Positions 35,339-43,855 of a stretch of DNA of 64,000 nucleotides are shown here, piece by piece. The notes under the pieces were generated by a model, which had not been told where the DNA came from, searched no databases, and was given only the letters and a program-made list of their open reading frames with translations. Every line of letters starts with the position of its first letter. The first letter of the stretch is position 1. The stretch is from the NCBI RefSeq assembly GCF_052115485.1, contig NZ_JBFRGU010000004.1:248001-312000 (forward strand), in the 5' to 3' direction. This DNA comes from Microvirga sp052115485. Its GTDB lineage: Bacteria > Pseudomonadota > Alphaproteobacteria > Rhizobiales > Beijerinckiaceae. The position numbers and the translations under genes are program-made.

Positions 35339-36202
35339 CTATAGCGGCGGTGGAAGCGGAGGCTGCGACCACGGTAAGGCGACTGTGAAAGTCGACCCAT
35401 ACCCCTCTGCGCTCTCCACACGGATACTTCCCCCGTGGCTCCGTGCGATTCGCCGGGCAAGGCTTAAACCTAAGCCGGTCCCACAATGCTCGGTCGCATT
35501 TCGCGCGCGAAAGAACGGCTGAAACAGTTGTTGTTGGTCATCGGCAGGGATGCCGATTCCTGAGTCTTTTACAGAAACGAGAAGATAACCGTCGACAATC
35601 GATCCCTCGATGCGGATCGTCGTCTGCTCTGATGAGTATTTCGATGCATTGCTAACGAGGATATGCATCATCTGCTGCAACAGAATTGGATCGCCCACGA
35701 TCGCATCGGCTTGGGCGCTGATATCGATATCGAACTTGCGATCCGGCTGATCACACCACACATGCTTGCATGAGCGAGACACGATATCGAGTAACGAACA
35801 CAGGTCTTGCTCCGGCGCTACCTGCCCAGACGCGGGATTGATCTTATCCAGAAGCGCCCGCACCAAGCCCAGCAGCTCCTCCGCGGCGATCCGGATTCGA
35901 TGACTCCGCTCAACGATTCCAGAGGCGTCGATAACGTTCGATTGACGAATGAGCCGTTGGGCCGTTCCATCGATAACTGCGAGCGGTGTGAGAAGTTGAT
36001 GAGCAAGAAGTGTCAGCACATCTGCGCCGTCGAGAGCGACGCTACCCAAACCGGGCGTCGCACTCCAAACATTCTTGTCCAACGTTATATCAACGCGAAG
36101 ATTCATTCGAGCATCTTTGTCATAGGAGCAGAGGCGACGAGTGGTCGCCTCGCTGACGAAATCCTCTCTGTTGATAGGGGGAGGCCAATCTCCACACATC
36201 AC
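35339..36202 (-). CDS. sensor histidine kinase without sensor region
   Basis: A 287-residue kinase with the phospho-accepting His68 in LLAHQLLTPLAVI and the ATP-binding boxes ILVSNASKYS (N), VKDSGIGIP (G1) and GTGLGLSLARRIARSHGG (G2). There is no membrane helix and no recognisable sensor domain. The start is uncertain: ATG 36202 overlaps a palindrome and has no clear ribosome-binding site, and ATG 36106 is an alternative. The LuxR-type response regulator 278 bases upstream on the same strand is the likely partner. It may be a shortened remnant of a longer membrane kinase (compare the fragment at 38797). Confidence 0.85.
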   Translation of the reverse strand: MMCGDWPPPINREDFVSEATTRRLCSYDKDARMNLRVDITLDKNVWSATPGLGSVALDGADVLTLLAHQLLTPLAVIDGTAQRLIRQSNVIDASGIVERSHRIRIAAEELLGLVRALLDKINPASGQVAPEQDLCSLLDIVSRSCKHVWCDQPDRKFDIDISAQADAIVGDPILLQQMMHILVSNASKYSSEQTTIRIEGSIVDGYLLVSVKDSGIGIPADDQQQLFQPFFRARNATEHCGTGLGLSLARRIARSHGGSIRVESAEGYGSTFTVALPWSQPPLPPPL

Positions 36203-36215
36203 CCGTATGGGTGAT
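36198..36215. promoter_or_regulatory. palindrome upstream of the kinase gene
   Basis: ATCACCC-GTAT-GGGTGAT is a perfect 7-4-7 inverted repeat at the kinase start. It could be an operator, for example for the neighbouring LuxR-type regulator. No other structure is evident between 36216 and 36480. Confidence 0.45.
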
Positions 36216-36480
36216 CAAATTTGCCGAATGATTGGAAACCAAGGAACTGCCGCTAGAGGACGGCCTCTTCCGACGAAGCGCTCCCGATAGCAGCTGCATC
36301 CGTGTCATGGAAAACGAGCCGCTGAAATTTCAGCAGCCTGCTTATCAGGTGGAAAGCCTTGCACGCTTAGCCCGGCCGGAAGGTATCGGCTTTAGACCGT
36401 TCGCCGACTAAGGCGTCATCTTTGAACTGATTTAACTGAACCGGAGCAGCAGAACAGACGCCAAGGCGTGCCCATCCGCG

Positions 36481-37560
36481 TTACAAACTCGCCTCGTCGG
36501 GTTGGAAAGCGAGAGCTCCGCGCATGAGAAGCGCGACCAAATCCGCCTGCCGACTCGTATGGGTCTTCCGAAAGAGATTCTGCAGGTGGAAAGACACCGT
36601 CGTGGGTGACACGCCGAACTCGGTGGCAATCTCGTCGAGACGCTTGCCGTCGGCAAGAGCCACAGCCAAGCGAGCTTCCGCGCGCGTGAGATCGTACATC
36701 CGGGAGGCCATTTCCTGCGAAAGGCGCGGGCGCATTTCGGGATCGACGACGAACACGGCGACAGCGGGCGAACCTGCAGCATCCCCCGAACTCAGCGGGT
36801 AGATTTGGAGGACCAGCGGCCGGTGCATCGCTCTTGGAATCGTCACCATGCTGCTGTTATTGGGCTCGCCAAGGGCGTCATGAATCGCTTGTTTTAAACT
36901 GCGCGTGCTCGCCGTGGAGGTCGTACGCAGGCTCTGCGCGGATAGTACAAGACCATCCTCGCCCTGCGTTATCTGCTGTGCCGTGCGGTTCATGTGCTGC
37001 ACCTGCCCGATGCTATCGAGAAAGATGACTCCACTGGACAGGCTGTCAAAAGCATTTGCCAAGCCCGCGAATGCATCTCGCGTCTCGAGCATGGTCGTAT
37101 CCAGCAATTCACGCCGCTCTCGTTCGAGCTGAACCACCATGTTGCGGCGCACCCGCTCGACTTGGCTGAGCCTGGAACGGATCGTTGCCAGCATCACGTC
37201 GTAGTCGAGGGGTTTCAGCAGATAGTCGTCCGCGCCGAGGGTCCTGCCCTGGATCACATCTCGCTTGTCGCTCAGAACAGACATGAACACGAACGGCACG
37301 TCATCCAGATCAGGACGCTGATTGCGAATTGACCGCAGAAGATCATATCCACCCATGACAGGCATGGTGATGTCACAGAGAATGAGATCCGGCTTACAGA
37401 TCCCAAGGTTCCTCAGCGCCTCTTCACCATTCTCCGCTTTCTCGACCCGATAACCGACTGCCTCGAGCTCCTCGACGATATCGGAACGCAGGCGAAGATC
37501 GTCCTCTACGCAAAGGATAATTCGATCCGTAGTCCTTATATTCGTGTCGTTGTTCAGCAT
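36481..37560 (-). CDS. response regulator, REC plus LuxR-type HTH
   Basis: 359 residues. The receiver domain (about 14-130) has the acidic pair Asp20-Asp21, phosphorylation site Asp63 in LILCDITMPVMGG and Lys116 in YLLKPLD. A helical linker (VERVRRNMVVQLERERREL) leads to a PAS-like region at about 165-270 (FDSLSSGVIFLDSIGQVQHMN). The C-terminal LuxR helix-turn-helix at about 290-350 has LTRAEARLAVALADGKRLDE and SPTTVSFHLQNLFRKTHTSR. It is transcribed towards the kinase gene at 35339. A three-part regulator with a PAS-like middle is less common than the two-domain NarL type. Confidence 0.9.
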   Translation of the reverse strand: MLNNDTNIRTTDRIILCVEDDLRLRSDIVEELEAVGYRVEKAENGEEALRNLGICKPDLILCDITMPVMGGYDLLRSIRNQRPDLDDVPFVFMSVLSDKRDVIQGRTLGADDYLLKPLDYDVMLATIRSRLSQVERVRRNMVVQLERERRELLDTTMLETRDAFAGLANAFDSLSSGVIFLDSIGQVQHMNRTAQQITQGEDGLVLSAQSLRTTSTASTRSLKQAIHDALGEPNNSSMVTIPRAMHRPLVLQIYPLSSGDAAGSPAVAVFVVDPEMRPRLSQEMASRMYDLTRAEARLAVALADGKRLDEIATEFGVSPTTVSFHLQNLFRKTHTSRQADLVALLMRGALAFQPDEASL

Positions 37561-38290
37561 CGAACTGACCTTTAGACTTTCTCTGGCAATTCAATTCCCA
37601 GTCTCCTCATATCGATGGGAGAAAGCAATGTATCGCACGCATCCCCCACGAAGCTTCACATCGGAATTGATAAGCATCTCTCTGATGGCGGATTGTTGTC
37701 CGCCTTTCCGTGCGCTGCCGGGAATATCCGGGCATATATGAAAGTTGGAATAAGAGCCGGGCAGAAAAGCCGATACAAGAAGTTTAGTCCCCCCTTGAAC
37801 GACTAGGTAAAAACATCAATAAGATCAATAAGATCAACAAAATACAACAGTGTTTCATATCAGATCACTGCGTGCGAACCCCATTTTGACACGAGATCAC
37901 AGTCTCAGTAAGCGACGATTTCGACCGGTATCTGCAAGCACGCAATATCATGTAGCCTTCATCCCGATTGCGTCGCAAAAATTGAAACAATGAAACGTGT
38001 CATCCCATGCAAATGCATGGTTACGTTTGGCTTGCAATAGCAATACACAGATACCACGGACCACTGTCGTGGTGGCCGATTCGGCATTGAGCATAGTTTC
38101 AGATGATGCTGCCTCGTACGCCTCATTCGGAAACGCTCACCTTCCGATTTTCATCACGCATGCATTTCGACGCGCCGTTTTCAGCTGCGTTTGCAAGTTG
38201 GCTTGAACTTTGAGTAGCCCGCTAAAGCGCAGGTTCGATTCTAAAGATTTCAGTGCCGCGGCTTCATATCGACAACATTTAGGGCAAAGC
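37561..38290. other. long intergenic region with small repeats
   Basis: This 730-base spacer lies between two divergent genes. I see no supported gene in it. It contains tandem ATCAATAAG-type units near 37814-37840 and the inverted repeat CCATGC-AAAT-GCATGG at 38005-38020. Promoters for both neighbours must lie here. Open frames across it have poor coding character. Confidence 0.5.
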
Positions 38291-38800
38291 ATGGTTGCGC
38301 GGCTCACGTGGCTTATTTCTTTGTTTACTCTTGTGCTCGCTTACGGCGCATCAGGGGAGCAAAACATTCCTCACCCGATGGGGAAAGTTGTTCTGACAGT
38401 GAGCGGCTCGATCCAATCAAACAACAGCGACCATGGCGCCGCCTTCGATCGAGCAATGATCGAGCGACTTGGTGTTAGGATCTTGCGTACCTCGACGAAC
38501 TGGACCGATGGAGTGAAGACGTTCGAAGGCGTGTCGATGCGCGATCTCATGACCTTCGTTGGAGCGCGAGGTTCGAGCGTCATCGCCTCTGCGCTCAACG
38601 ACTCTGCGGTCGAGATCCCGATATCCGACTTTGAGCAATATGATGTGCTCCTGGCATTTCGAATGGATGGCCGGGATTTGCGTGTGCGGGACAAAGGTCC
38701 TCTCTGGATCGTCTATCCACGAGATCAGGAGGAGGCTCTACGCAACCCTCAGTATGACTCCCGGTGGATCGGGCAACTGAAGATTCTCACGGTCCAATGA
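38291..38800 (+). CDS. exported SUOX-like (molybdopterin-domain) protein without cysteine
   Basis: 169 residues from ATG 38291 (AGGG seven bases upstream). A signal peptide (MVARLTWLISLFTLVLAYGASG) precedes a domain resembling the oxidoreductase molybdopterin-binding fold: KTFEGVSMRDLMTFVGARGS, ASALNDSAVEIPISDFEQYD and RDKGPLWIVYPRDQ. No cysteine is present, so the usual molybdenum ligand is missing and a catalytic role is unlikely. Relatives lie beside sensor kinases, and here the gene overlaps (ATGA) the start of a kinase remnant, so it may be a periplasmic sensor part. A TTG start at 38210 is possible but less likely. Confidence 0.65.
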   Translation: MVARLTWLISLFTLVLAYGASGEQNIPHPMGKVVLTVSGSIQSNNSDHGAAFDRAMIERLGVRILRTSTNWTDGVKTFEGVSMRDLMTFVGARGSSVIASALNDSAVEIPISDFEQYDVLLAFRMDGRDLRVRDKGPLWIVYPRDQEEALRNPQYDSRWIGQLKILTVQ

Positions 38801-38984
38801 ACGGTCGGGTTACCACTTCGAAGGCCTTTTTTTCTCCGCGGCTGCCATCATTGCATTCGTCATCTCTCTCCTTGTCGCCAGCCACCGTCTCGTGGAAATC
38901 GAGCGCGCGTTCGACAGAGAACTCAGCGAAGACCTGTCATGGACGGTCATGCAAGCTCAGATCGAGGCAGGACAACCACATCGG
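38797..38984 (+). pseudogene. N-terminal fragment of a membrane sensor kinase, frameshifted
   Basis: ATG 38797 overlaps the upstream stop. The frame reads MNGRVTTSKAFF, then is lost in a run of seven T (38827-38833). One extra T would restore SAAAIIAFVISLLVASHRLV and then EIERAFDRELSEDLSW, a membrane helix and a coiled juxtamembrane segment typical of sensor kinases. No kinase domain follows; the sequence turns into RTX-like coding near 38985. It was probably once the partner of the SUOX-like protein. Confidence 0.6.
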
Positions 38985-39251
38985 GATGTTCTCTTCGGCG
39001 GCGCCAGCAAGGACATCTTTGTACTTCAAGAAGCTCGGATCCAAAGGTTCCGAGAGCAAGCCGGCTCTCTTGAAAAAGAACTTCTTCATCATTGGCCCCG
39101 AGGCGAAGGATGCTAACGACTACATCATCTACGACAACAAGAAGGGCATTCTCTACTACGATGCCGATGGCTCGGGCAGCGGCGCCGCGGTCCAGATCGC
39201 AACCCTGCCGAAGAAGCTCAAGATGACCTATAGGATTTTTACGTCATCTAA
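38985..39251 (+). pseudogene. decayed C-terminal piece of an RTX protein
   Basis: DVLFGGASKDIFV is an RTX repeat end. After a one-base shift it continues FKKLGSKGSESKP, then DYIIYDNKKGILYYDADGSG and IATLPKKLKMTY. Restoring one A after 39231 gives KDFYVI and a stop at 39249-39251. This mirrors the tail of the intact 609-residue RTX protein (LIYDPKKGALFYDPNGSD, LPKKLKTLSHKDFFVI). Two frameshifts and the lack of an N-terminal part mark it as a relic. Confidence 0.75.
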
Positions 39252-39326
39252 GCGACAGGCGTTCTTCAACAGATCCCGGGCAGGAACTGCCCAGGGTTTT
39301 CTCTCTTTATTAATTGGAATCGTTCA

Positions 39327-39695
39327 ATGCGCGCCCTTAGATCTCTCGCAGCAATTGCCTGCAGCTTCTCGCTTGTCGGCTGTCAAACCACGAAATCCAA
39401 CTTCAAGAGCGAACAGTTCTCCGGTGAGACGAGAGCACTGGAAAAGCAATTGGAATCGGAAGCCGTGATGCTCGGCACTGCTCAAGGCGTCGCCGGGATC
39501 GCCGCATCGGTGGACCCGACGGGGCTTGCGAGCATGGCCACCGCCTCCGCTGGACTGGCCGCAAGAAATGCTTGGACGGCAAGCGCAAATGCTCGCATGG
39601 ACGCCCAACTGGAACGCGATCTCCAGGAGAACTATCGACGATACGGCATGAATCCGGACGGTACACCCTCTGGGAAACGTCCTCCGGCAAAGTAA
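39327..39695 (+). CDS. small lipoprotein of unknown function
   Basis: 122 residues. The signal peptide ends in a lipobox, FSLVGC, giving a lipid-modified Cys19. The mature part is rich in Ala and charged residues and probably helical (ETRALEKQLESEAVMLG, ARMDAQLERDLQENYRRYG), with a glycine/alanine-rich stretch that could be a small membrane-associated hairpin. The tail PDGTPSGKRPPAK is disordered. It may be an outer-membrane or periplasm-facing lipoprotein. No partner gene is evident. Confidence 0.7.
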   Translation: MRALRSLAAIACSFSLVGCQTTKSNFKSEQFSGETRALEKQLESEAVMLGTAQGVAGIAASVDPTGLASMATASAGLAARNAWTASANARMDAQLERDLQENYRRYGMNPDGTPSGKRPPAK

Positions 39696-40187
39696 GGCAG
39701 GCGTTCACGCAGGCGCCGTCTTTTCAAAAGAACTGTGCCGATTCTATGAATGAATTTATAGTCGGGAAATGAGCTGGGCACCCTGCGCTGTTTGAACGGC
39801 AAGGTGGGTGGTCCTGCAAAAATGCTATTTCCTCACTTGTTTCTTCCGTCGACAATCATGCCAAGGCCTCTAGTCGCATCCTTCACTTCGTATCTCAATC
39901 GGTTGACGGATAGGGTGCGTGGCTTGTGGCTCCAATTGAGGTGTTGGGCTGAGCGCTGACACAGCGCCCCATGTCATGGCAAAGCTATTTTAACTGAGAA
40001 AATGCTCAGCAATTAATTCCGATTCTAGGTGAATCGATGGGGACAGCACCTACGGACGATGTAACGTATCCGCAATATATTCGAATCGAGTCCCGCCCGG
40101 CCGCGCAAGAACATCCGTATTTCGAATATTCGGGTCGAGAGCCGCGCTCCTGGAATCGAATGCTTTATAGACGTTGGAGAACGACCA
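39696..40187. other. intergenic region, no gene seen
   Basis: This 492-base stretch contains no frame with good coding character and no convincing terminator or repeat. AT content rises towards the right, ahead of the AT-rich Fur-family gene. Confidence 0.5.
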
Positions 40188-40649
40188 GTGAAAAAAAAGT
40201 CCCGAGAAGAAAGCTTATTGAGCGGCGCAAGAGAGTTCTGCTCTACAAAAGGTTTGAATTTCACTCCGATGCGGCAACGCGTTTATCTTGAAATAGCAAG
40301 ACATGAGAGCATTGGCGCATACGAAGCGGCTCACAATTTGAGCTCAAGCAACAAACAAATAAACGCTGTGAGCGTTTATAGAGCTCTCGAATTTTTGATT
40401 TCTGCCGATTTGGTATACAAAATAAATTCAAATAAAAAATATGCTATCTCGAATATTGCCGAACCCAAGCAACACAATATAAATTTAGTTTTAATTTGCA
40501 AGAATACCGGGTCTATTTCACAAATCCACTCCGTCGAATTAGACAAGTATATTAAAAATTTAACACAAAGCATCGGCTTCGACATGACCCGGGCGATTCT
40601 TGAGATTGAAGGCGATGGGAGATCTGTGCGCCGCGAGGCTCGAGGTTGA
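40188..40649 (+). CDS. Fur-family regulator with reduced metal sites
   Basis: 153 residues. The winged helix of the Fur family is clear (GLNFTPMRQRVYLEIARHES, NKQINAVSVYRALEFLISAD). The C-terminal half keeps the core pattern around LVLICKNTGSISQIHS but has a single cysteine there. The CxxC zinc pair and most of the HHDH-type histidines found in Fur, Zur and Mur are missing. It may not sense metal in the usual way. The gene is much more AT-rich than its neighbours, which suggests recent transfer. It stands alone between non-coding stretches. Confidence 0.75.
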   Translation: MKKKSREESLLSGAREFCSTKGLNFTPMRQRVYLEIARHESIGAYEAAHNLSSSNKQINAVSVYRALEFLISADLVYKINSNKKYAISNIAEPKQHNINLVLICKNTGSISQIHSVELDKYIKNLTQSIGFDMTRAILEIEGDGRSVRREARG

Positions 40650-40886
40650 CTTAGATTTTCTGGCGAAGTGGAAGAGGTCACCGGCCAGTTTCTCTGACAC
40701 CAGCAGAACCCCGCTCTAACCCGACCTGTGAAAGATCACTTGTCCAATTAGAGCACGACGTTGTCATTCACATCGGATGATGAGAATTTTCCAGCCCGGC
40801 TCCTTGAGTTGGGTCAATTAAATGTCGCGGACGGGCGGATAAAATGGCATACATTCCGTACGTATTTTTCGTGCGGCAAAAAACTG

Positions 40887-41645
40887 ATGCAGAACGCCTT
40901 CGATCTTCAAAATAAGCTCGCCATCGTCACCGGCGCCAACACAGGAATCGGCCAAGGAATTGCGCTTTCGCTCGCGCAAGCGGGCGCAAGCATTGTAGCC
41001 GTTGGCCGCTCTTCGATGGATGAAACGCGAGAACTGATCTCGCCAACGAAAGTACCTTTTCGTGCGGTCGCAGCGGACCTCTCCAATCTCGCCCCTATCG
41101 AAGAGATTCTGGACGCTGCCGAGGGCCTAAGCGGCCGCGTCGATATTCTCGTCAACAACGCCGGCATCATTCGTCGGGCCGATGCTATCGACTTCACGGA
41201 ATCCGACTGGGATGACGTGATGAATCTCAATCTCAAGACGACGTTTTTTCTGTCTCAGGCTGCGGCGCGTCGCATGTTGAAGGATGGAAAAGGCGGAAAG
41301 ATCATCAATATCGCCTCACTCCTGTCATTTCAGGGCGGCATTCGGGTCCCGTCCTATACCGCGAGTAAAAGCGGAGTGGCGGGACTGACCAAGTTGCTTG
41401 CGAACGAGTGGGCCGCGAAAGGTATCAATGTCAACGCGATTGCGCCTGGCTACATCGTGACGAACAACACGGAAGCCTTGCGCGAGGACGCGAAGCGTAG
41501 CGCGGAAATTCTCTCCCGAATTCCGGCCGGGCGTTGGGGGCACGCGGAAGATATCGGCGGCGCCGCAGTTTTTCTCGCTTCCTCAGCCGCAAATTACATT
41601 CACGGTACCGTGCTTCCGGTGGATGGAGGCTGGCTCGCGCGATAA
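40887..41645 (+). CDS. kduD: 2-deoxy-D-gluconate 3-dehydrogenase / DKI dehydrogenase (SDR)
   Basis: A short-chain dehydrogenase that reduces 2,5-diketo-3-deoxygluconate to 2-keto-3-deoxygluconate in uronate catabolism. I set the start at ATG 40887 (252 residues); a frame to 40761 lacks support. The cofactor motif is VTGANTGIGQGIALSLAQAG. Other marks are LVNNAGIIRRADAIDFTESD, the catalytic set Ser/Tyr-x-x-x-Lys in SYTASKSGVAGLTK, and NAIAPGYIVTNNTEALR, which is typical of KduD. It converges on the ABC operon that starts with GH105 and kduI, so it probably serves the same pathway. Confidence 0.88.
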   Translation: MQNAFDLQNKLAIVTGANTGIGQGIALSLAQAGASIVAVGRSSMDETRELISPTKVPFRAVAADLSNLAPIEEILDAAEGLSGRVDILVNNAGIIRRADAIDFTESDWDDVMNLNLKTTFFLSQAAARRMLKDGKGGKIINIASLLSFQGGIRVPSYTASKSGVAGLTKLLANEWAAKGINVNAIAPGYIVTNNTEALREDAKRSAEILSRIPAGRWGHAEDIGGAAVFLASSAANYIHGTVLPVDGGWLAR

Positions 41646-41676
41646 TCGACCGAGAACAAACGCTATCAGTGTTCAA

Positions 41677-41709
41677 AAAGAAAACGACGGCATCATGCCG
41701 TCGCTTTTT
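41677..41709. terminator. bidirectional terminator between kduD and ABC ATPase
   Basis: CGACGGCA-TCA-TGCCGTCG (41685-41703) is a perfect 8-bp stem, with a T run after it (41705-41709) and A runs before it. It can end both the rightward kduD and the leftward ABC operon transcripts. Confidence 0.85.
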
Positions 41710-41712
41710 GAT

Positions 41713-42774
41713 TCAGTGCGAAGCGACGGCTTGGCCCTGGGCATCAAAGAGATGAACCTGCGACGGCAGCGCCACGCCGATGCGGTCGCCTACCGCAAAG
41801 CGGCCTTGTCCGGGGGCCGTCAACGTAAACATTCCGCCGAGATGAGTCTTGCCGTGGAGAACCGTCTCAGCCCCAAGCTGCTCGACGAGCGTTATTTCGA
41901 GAGCCAGAGTTCCATCCTCCACATCGGTAATGTCGAGTTCGTGAGGCCTAACGCCGACTGTAACAGGTGTTCCCAATGCCAGTTCGATGCTCGGGAGAGC
42001 GTGCGATCTGCCGCCAACATCAAGACCGGACTGTGAGACCTGCGCATCGATGAAGTTCATGCGCGGCGAACCGATGAACCCCGCGACAAAGCGGTTCGCC
42101 GGCTTGTTATATAGCTCAAGCGGCGTGCCGACCTGCTCGACACGACCATCGCGCAGAACGACGATCCGGTCGGCGAGCGTCATCGCCTCGGTCTGGTCAT
42201 GCGTCACATAGATCATCGTAGCGTCGAGACGCTTGTGAAGCGCCGCGAGTTCGGCGCGCATCACCACACGCAACTCCGCATCGAGATTGGACAGCGGCTC
42301 GTCCAGCAGAAAAATACCAGGACGGCGTACGATGGCGCGCCCGATGGCCACGCGCTGGCGCTGGCCTCCGGAAAGTTGACCAGGCTTTCGGTTGAGCAGC
42401 GGCTCGATCAGAAGCATCCGCGCAGCTTCCATTACACGAGCCTCGATTTCAGCCTTCGCCATGCGACTGTTTTCAAGGCCGAAGGCGAGATTTTGCTTTA
42501 CGGTCATATGCGGGTAGAGCGCGTAGGACTGGAACACCATCGCCAGACCACGGTCAGCGGCAGAAACGTCGTTCACGAGCCTGTCGTCGAGACGGATCTC
42601 CCCCGAGCTGGAAGCTTCCAGTCCTGCGATGATCCGAAGAAGCGTCGACTTTCCGCAGCCCGATGGACCGACGAACACCACGAATTCCCCGTCGCGCACA
42701 TCGAGGTCGATACCGTGCAGGATTTTCACGGAACCAAACTGCTTTGTAACTTGATGAAGGGCGAGGTTGCTCAC
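41713..42774 (-). CDS. sugar ABC transporter ATPase (UgpC/MsmK type)
   Basis: 353 residues. Walker A GPSGCGKST near residue 36, signature LSGGQRQRVAIGRAI, Walker B FLLDEPLSNLDAELR, switch His in TMIYVTHDQTEAMTLADRI. A C-terminal OB/TOBE regulatory domain starts at about residue 240 (VTVGVRPHELDI), as in carbohydrate importers. It is the last gene of the leftward operon of binding protein, two permeases and ATPase, and energises uptake of the oligo-uronide predicted for the system. Confidence 0.94.
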   Translation of the reverse strand: MSNLALHQVTKQFGSVKILHGIDLDVRDGEFVVFVGPSGCGKSTLLRIIAGLEASSSGEIRLDDRLVNDVSAADRGLAMVFQSYALYPHMTVKQNLAFGLENSRMAKAEIEARVMEAARMLLIEPLLNRKPGQLSGGQRQRVAIGRAIVRRPGIFLLDEPLSNLDAELRVVMRAELAALHKRLDATMIYVTHDQTEAMTLADRIVVLRDGRVEQVGTPLELYNKPANRFVAGFIGSPRMNFIDAQVSQSGLDVGGRSHALPSIELALGTPVTVGVRPHELDITDVEDGTLALEITLVEQLGAETVLHGKTHLGGMFTLTAPGQGRFAVGDRIGVALPSQVHLFDAQGQAVASH

Positions 42775-42802
42775 GATGTTCTCTTTCCGACTGGAACCGA
42801 CA

Positions 42803-43855
42803 TTACTTCAAGCCCGTATTCGCGATGCCGCTGGTGATGTAGCGCTGAAGGAACAGGAAGATTGCGGCGACAGGAAGGATCGATAGAACCGTCATCGCCA
42901 GCACGTAGTGCCATTGCACGTTCAGCTCACCGGAGAAGGCGTTCAACCCAACCTGCAACGTGTATTGCTCCTTGCGCGAGAGCACGATCAAAGGCCACAG
43001 GAAGTCGTTCCAGCGCCACATGATCGAGAAGATCGCAAGGACCGCAAGCGCAGGTGCTGCGAGCGGCAGAACAATGCGCCAATAAATCTGCCATTCCGAG
43101 GCTTTGTCCATCCGCGCGGCGTCGATCAACTCGTCCGGAATGGTCAGCATATATTGGCGGAGCAGGAAGACCCCCGTTGGCGTTGCCACGGTTGGAAGAA
43201 TGACGCCCCACAGCGTATCGAACAAGCGCAATTCGTTCACGACCAGATAGAGCGGAACCACAATCACCGAGAGTGGCACCATCAAGGTCGCGAGAATGAT
43301 TCCGAGAACCGCCGTGCGCCCCTTGAACTCGTATTTCGATAGCGCGAAGGCGGCCATGGAATTGACGATCAACGTGATGATCGTCGCCATGACAGTGACG
43401 AAGATGGAGTTCTGGAAATAGCGAAGGAAGTCGAATTGCTGCAGCGGCTCCGTGTAGTTACTCGTCGCAAGTTTTACTTCGCGCTCCGGCGTCCGTTTGT
43501 CGATCGGCACACGGATGATTTGTTGCGGGTTCTCAGGGGCGACCATCTGCGCCATGATGCCGACGCGGCGCACCTGCGCGAGTACGCGCTCTGTGCCGTC
43601 CTCCTGTTTCACACGATAGAGCGGCAGTGGTTTGTCGTAACCCTCAACATTCGCCATGCGAGCATCGAGCGGCAACATGGTCGGCGGGAATTCCACGAGA
43701 TTGGCCGGCGTCTTGAACGAGGAAAGAGCGAGCCAGACGATGGGGCCGAACATCAGGAAGAAGCCGATCCCGAGCCAGACATAGGAGAGCACGTCCGTCC
43801 AATGCCAGCCCTTGCCGCCGCGTCGCCGAAGAAGGAAGGTGGAAACCGCGCTCAT
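42803..43855 (-). CDS. sugar ABC permease, MalG-like, with periplasmic insert
   Basis: 350 residues, longer than the usual 280. The first helix (YVWLGIGFFLMFGPIVWLALS) is followed by about 90 extra residues (PTMLPLDARMANVEGYDKPL to TSNYTEPLQQFDFLRYFQNS). Five more helices come next. The cytoplasmic EAA loop reads YMLTIPDELIDAARMDKASE. The end IANTGLK is ordinary. The insert should lie in the periplasm near the binding protein. The gene overlaps the upstream permease by four bases (ATGA type), so translation is coupled. Confidence 0.92.
   Translation of the reverse strand: MSAVSTFLLRRRGGKGWHWTDVLSYVWLGIGFFLMFGPIVWLALSSFKTPANLVEFPPTMLPLDARMANVEGYDKPLPLYRVKQEDGTERVLAQVRRVGIMAQMVAPENPQQIIRVPIDKRTPEREVKLATSNYTEPLQQFDFLRYFQNSIFVTVMATIITLIVNSMAAFALSKYEFKGRTAVLGIILATLMVPLSVIVVPLYLVVNELRLFDTLWGVILPTVATPTGVFLLRQYMLTIPDELIDAARMDKASEWQIYWRIVLPLAAPALAVLAIFSIMWRWNDFLWPLIVLSRKEQYTLQVGLNAFSGELNVQWHYVLAMTVLSILPVAAIFLFLQRYITSGIANTGLK

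Noticed and set aside
38764..39468. A single 234-residue protein covering the kinase and RTX fragments
   Set aside because: The frame switches between two unrelated coding remnants and runs past the RTX tail into non-coding sequence; frameshifted pseudogenes explain it better.
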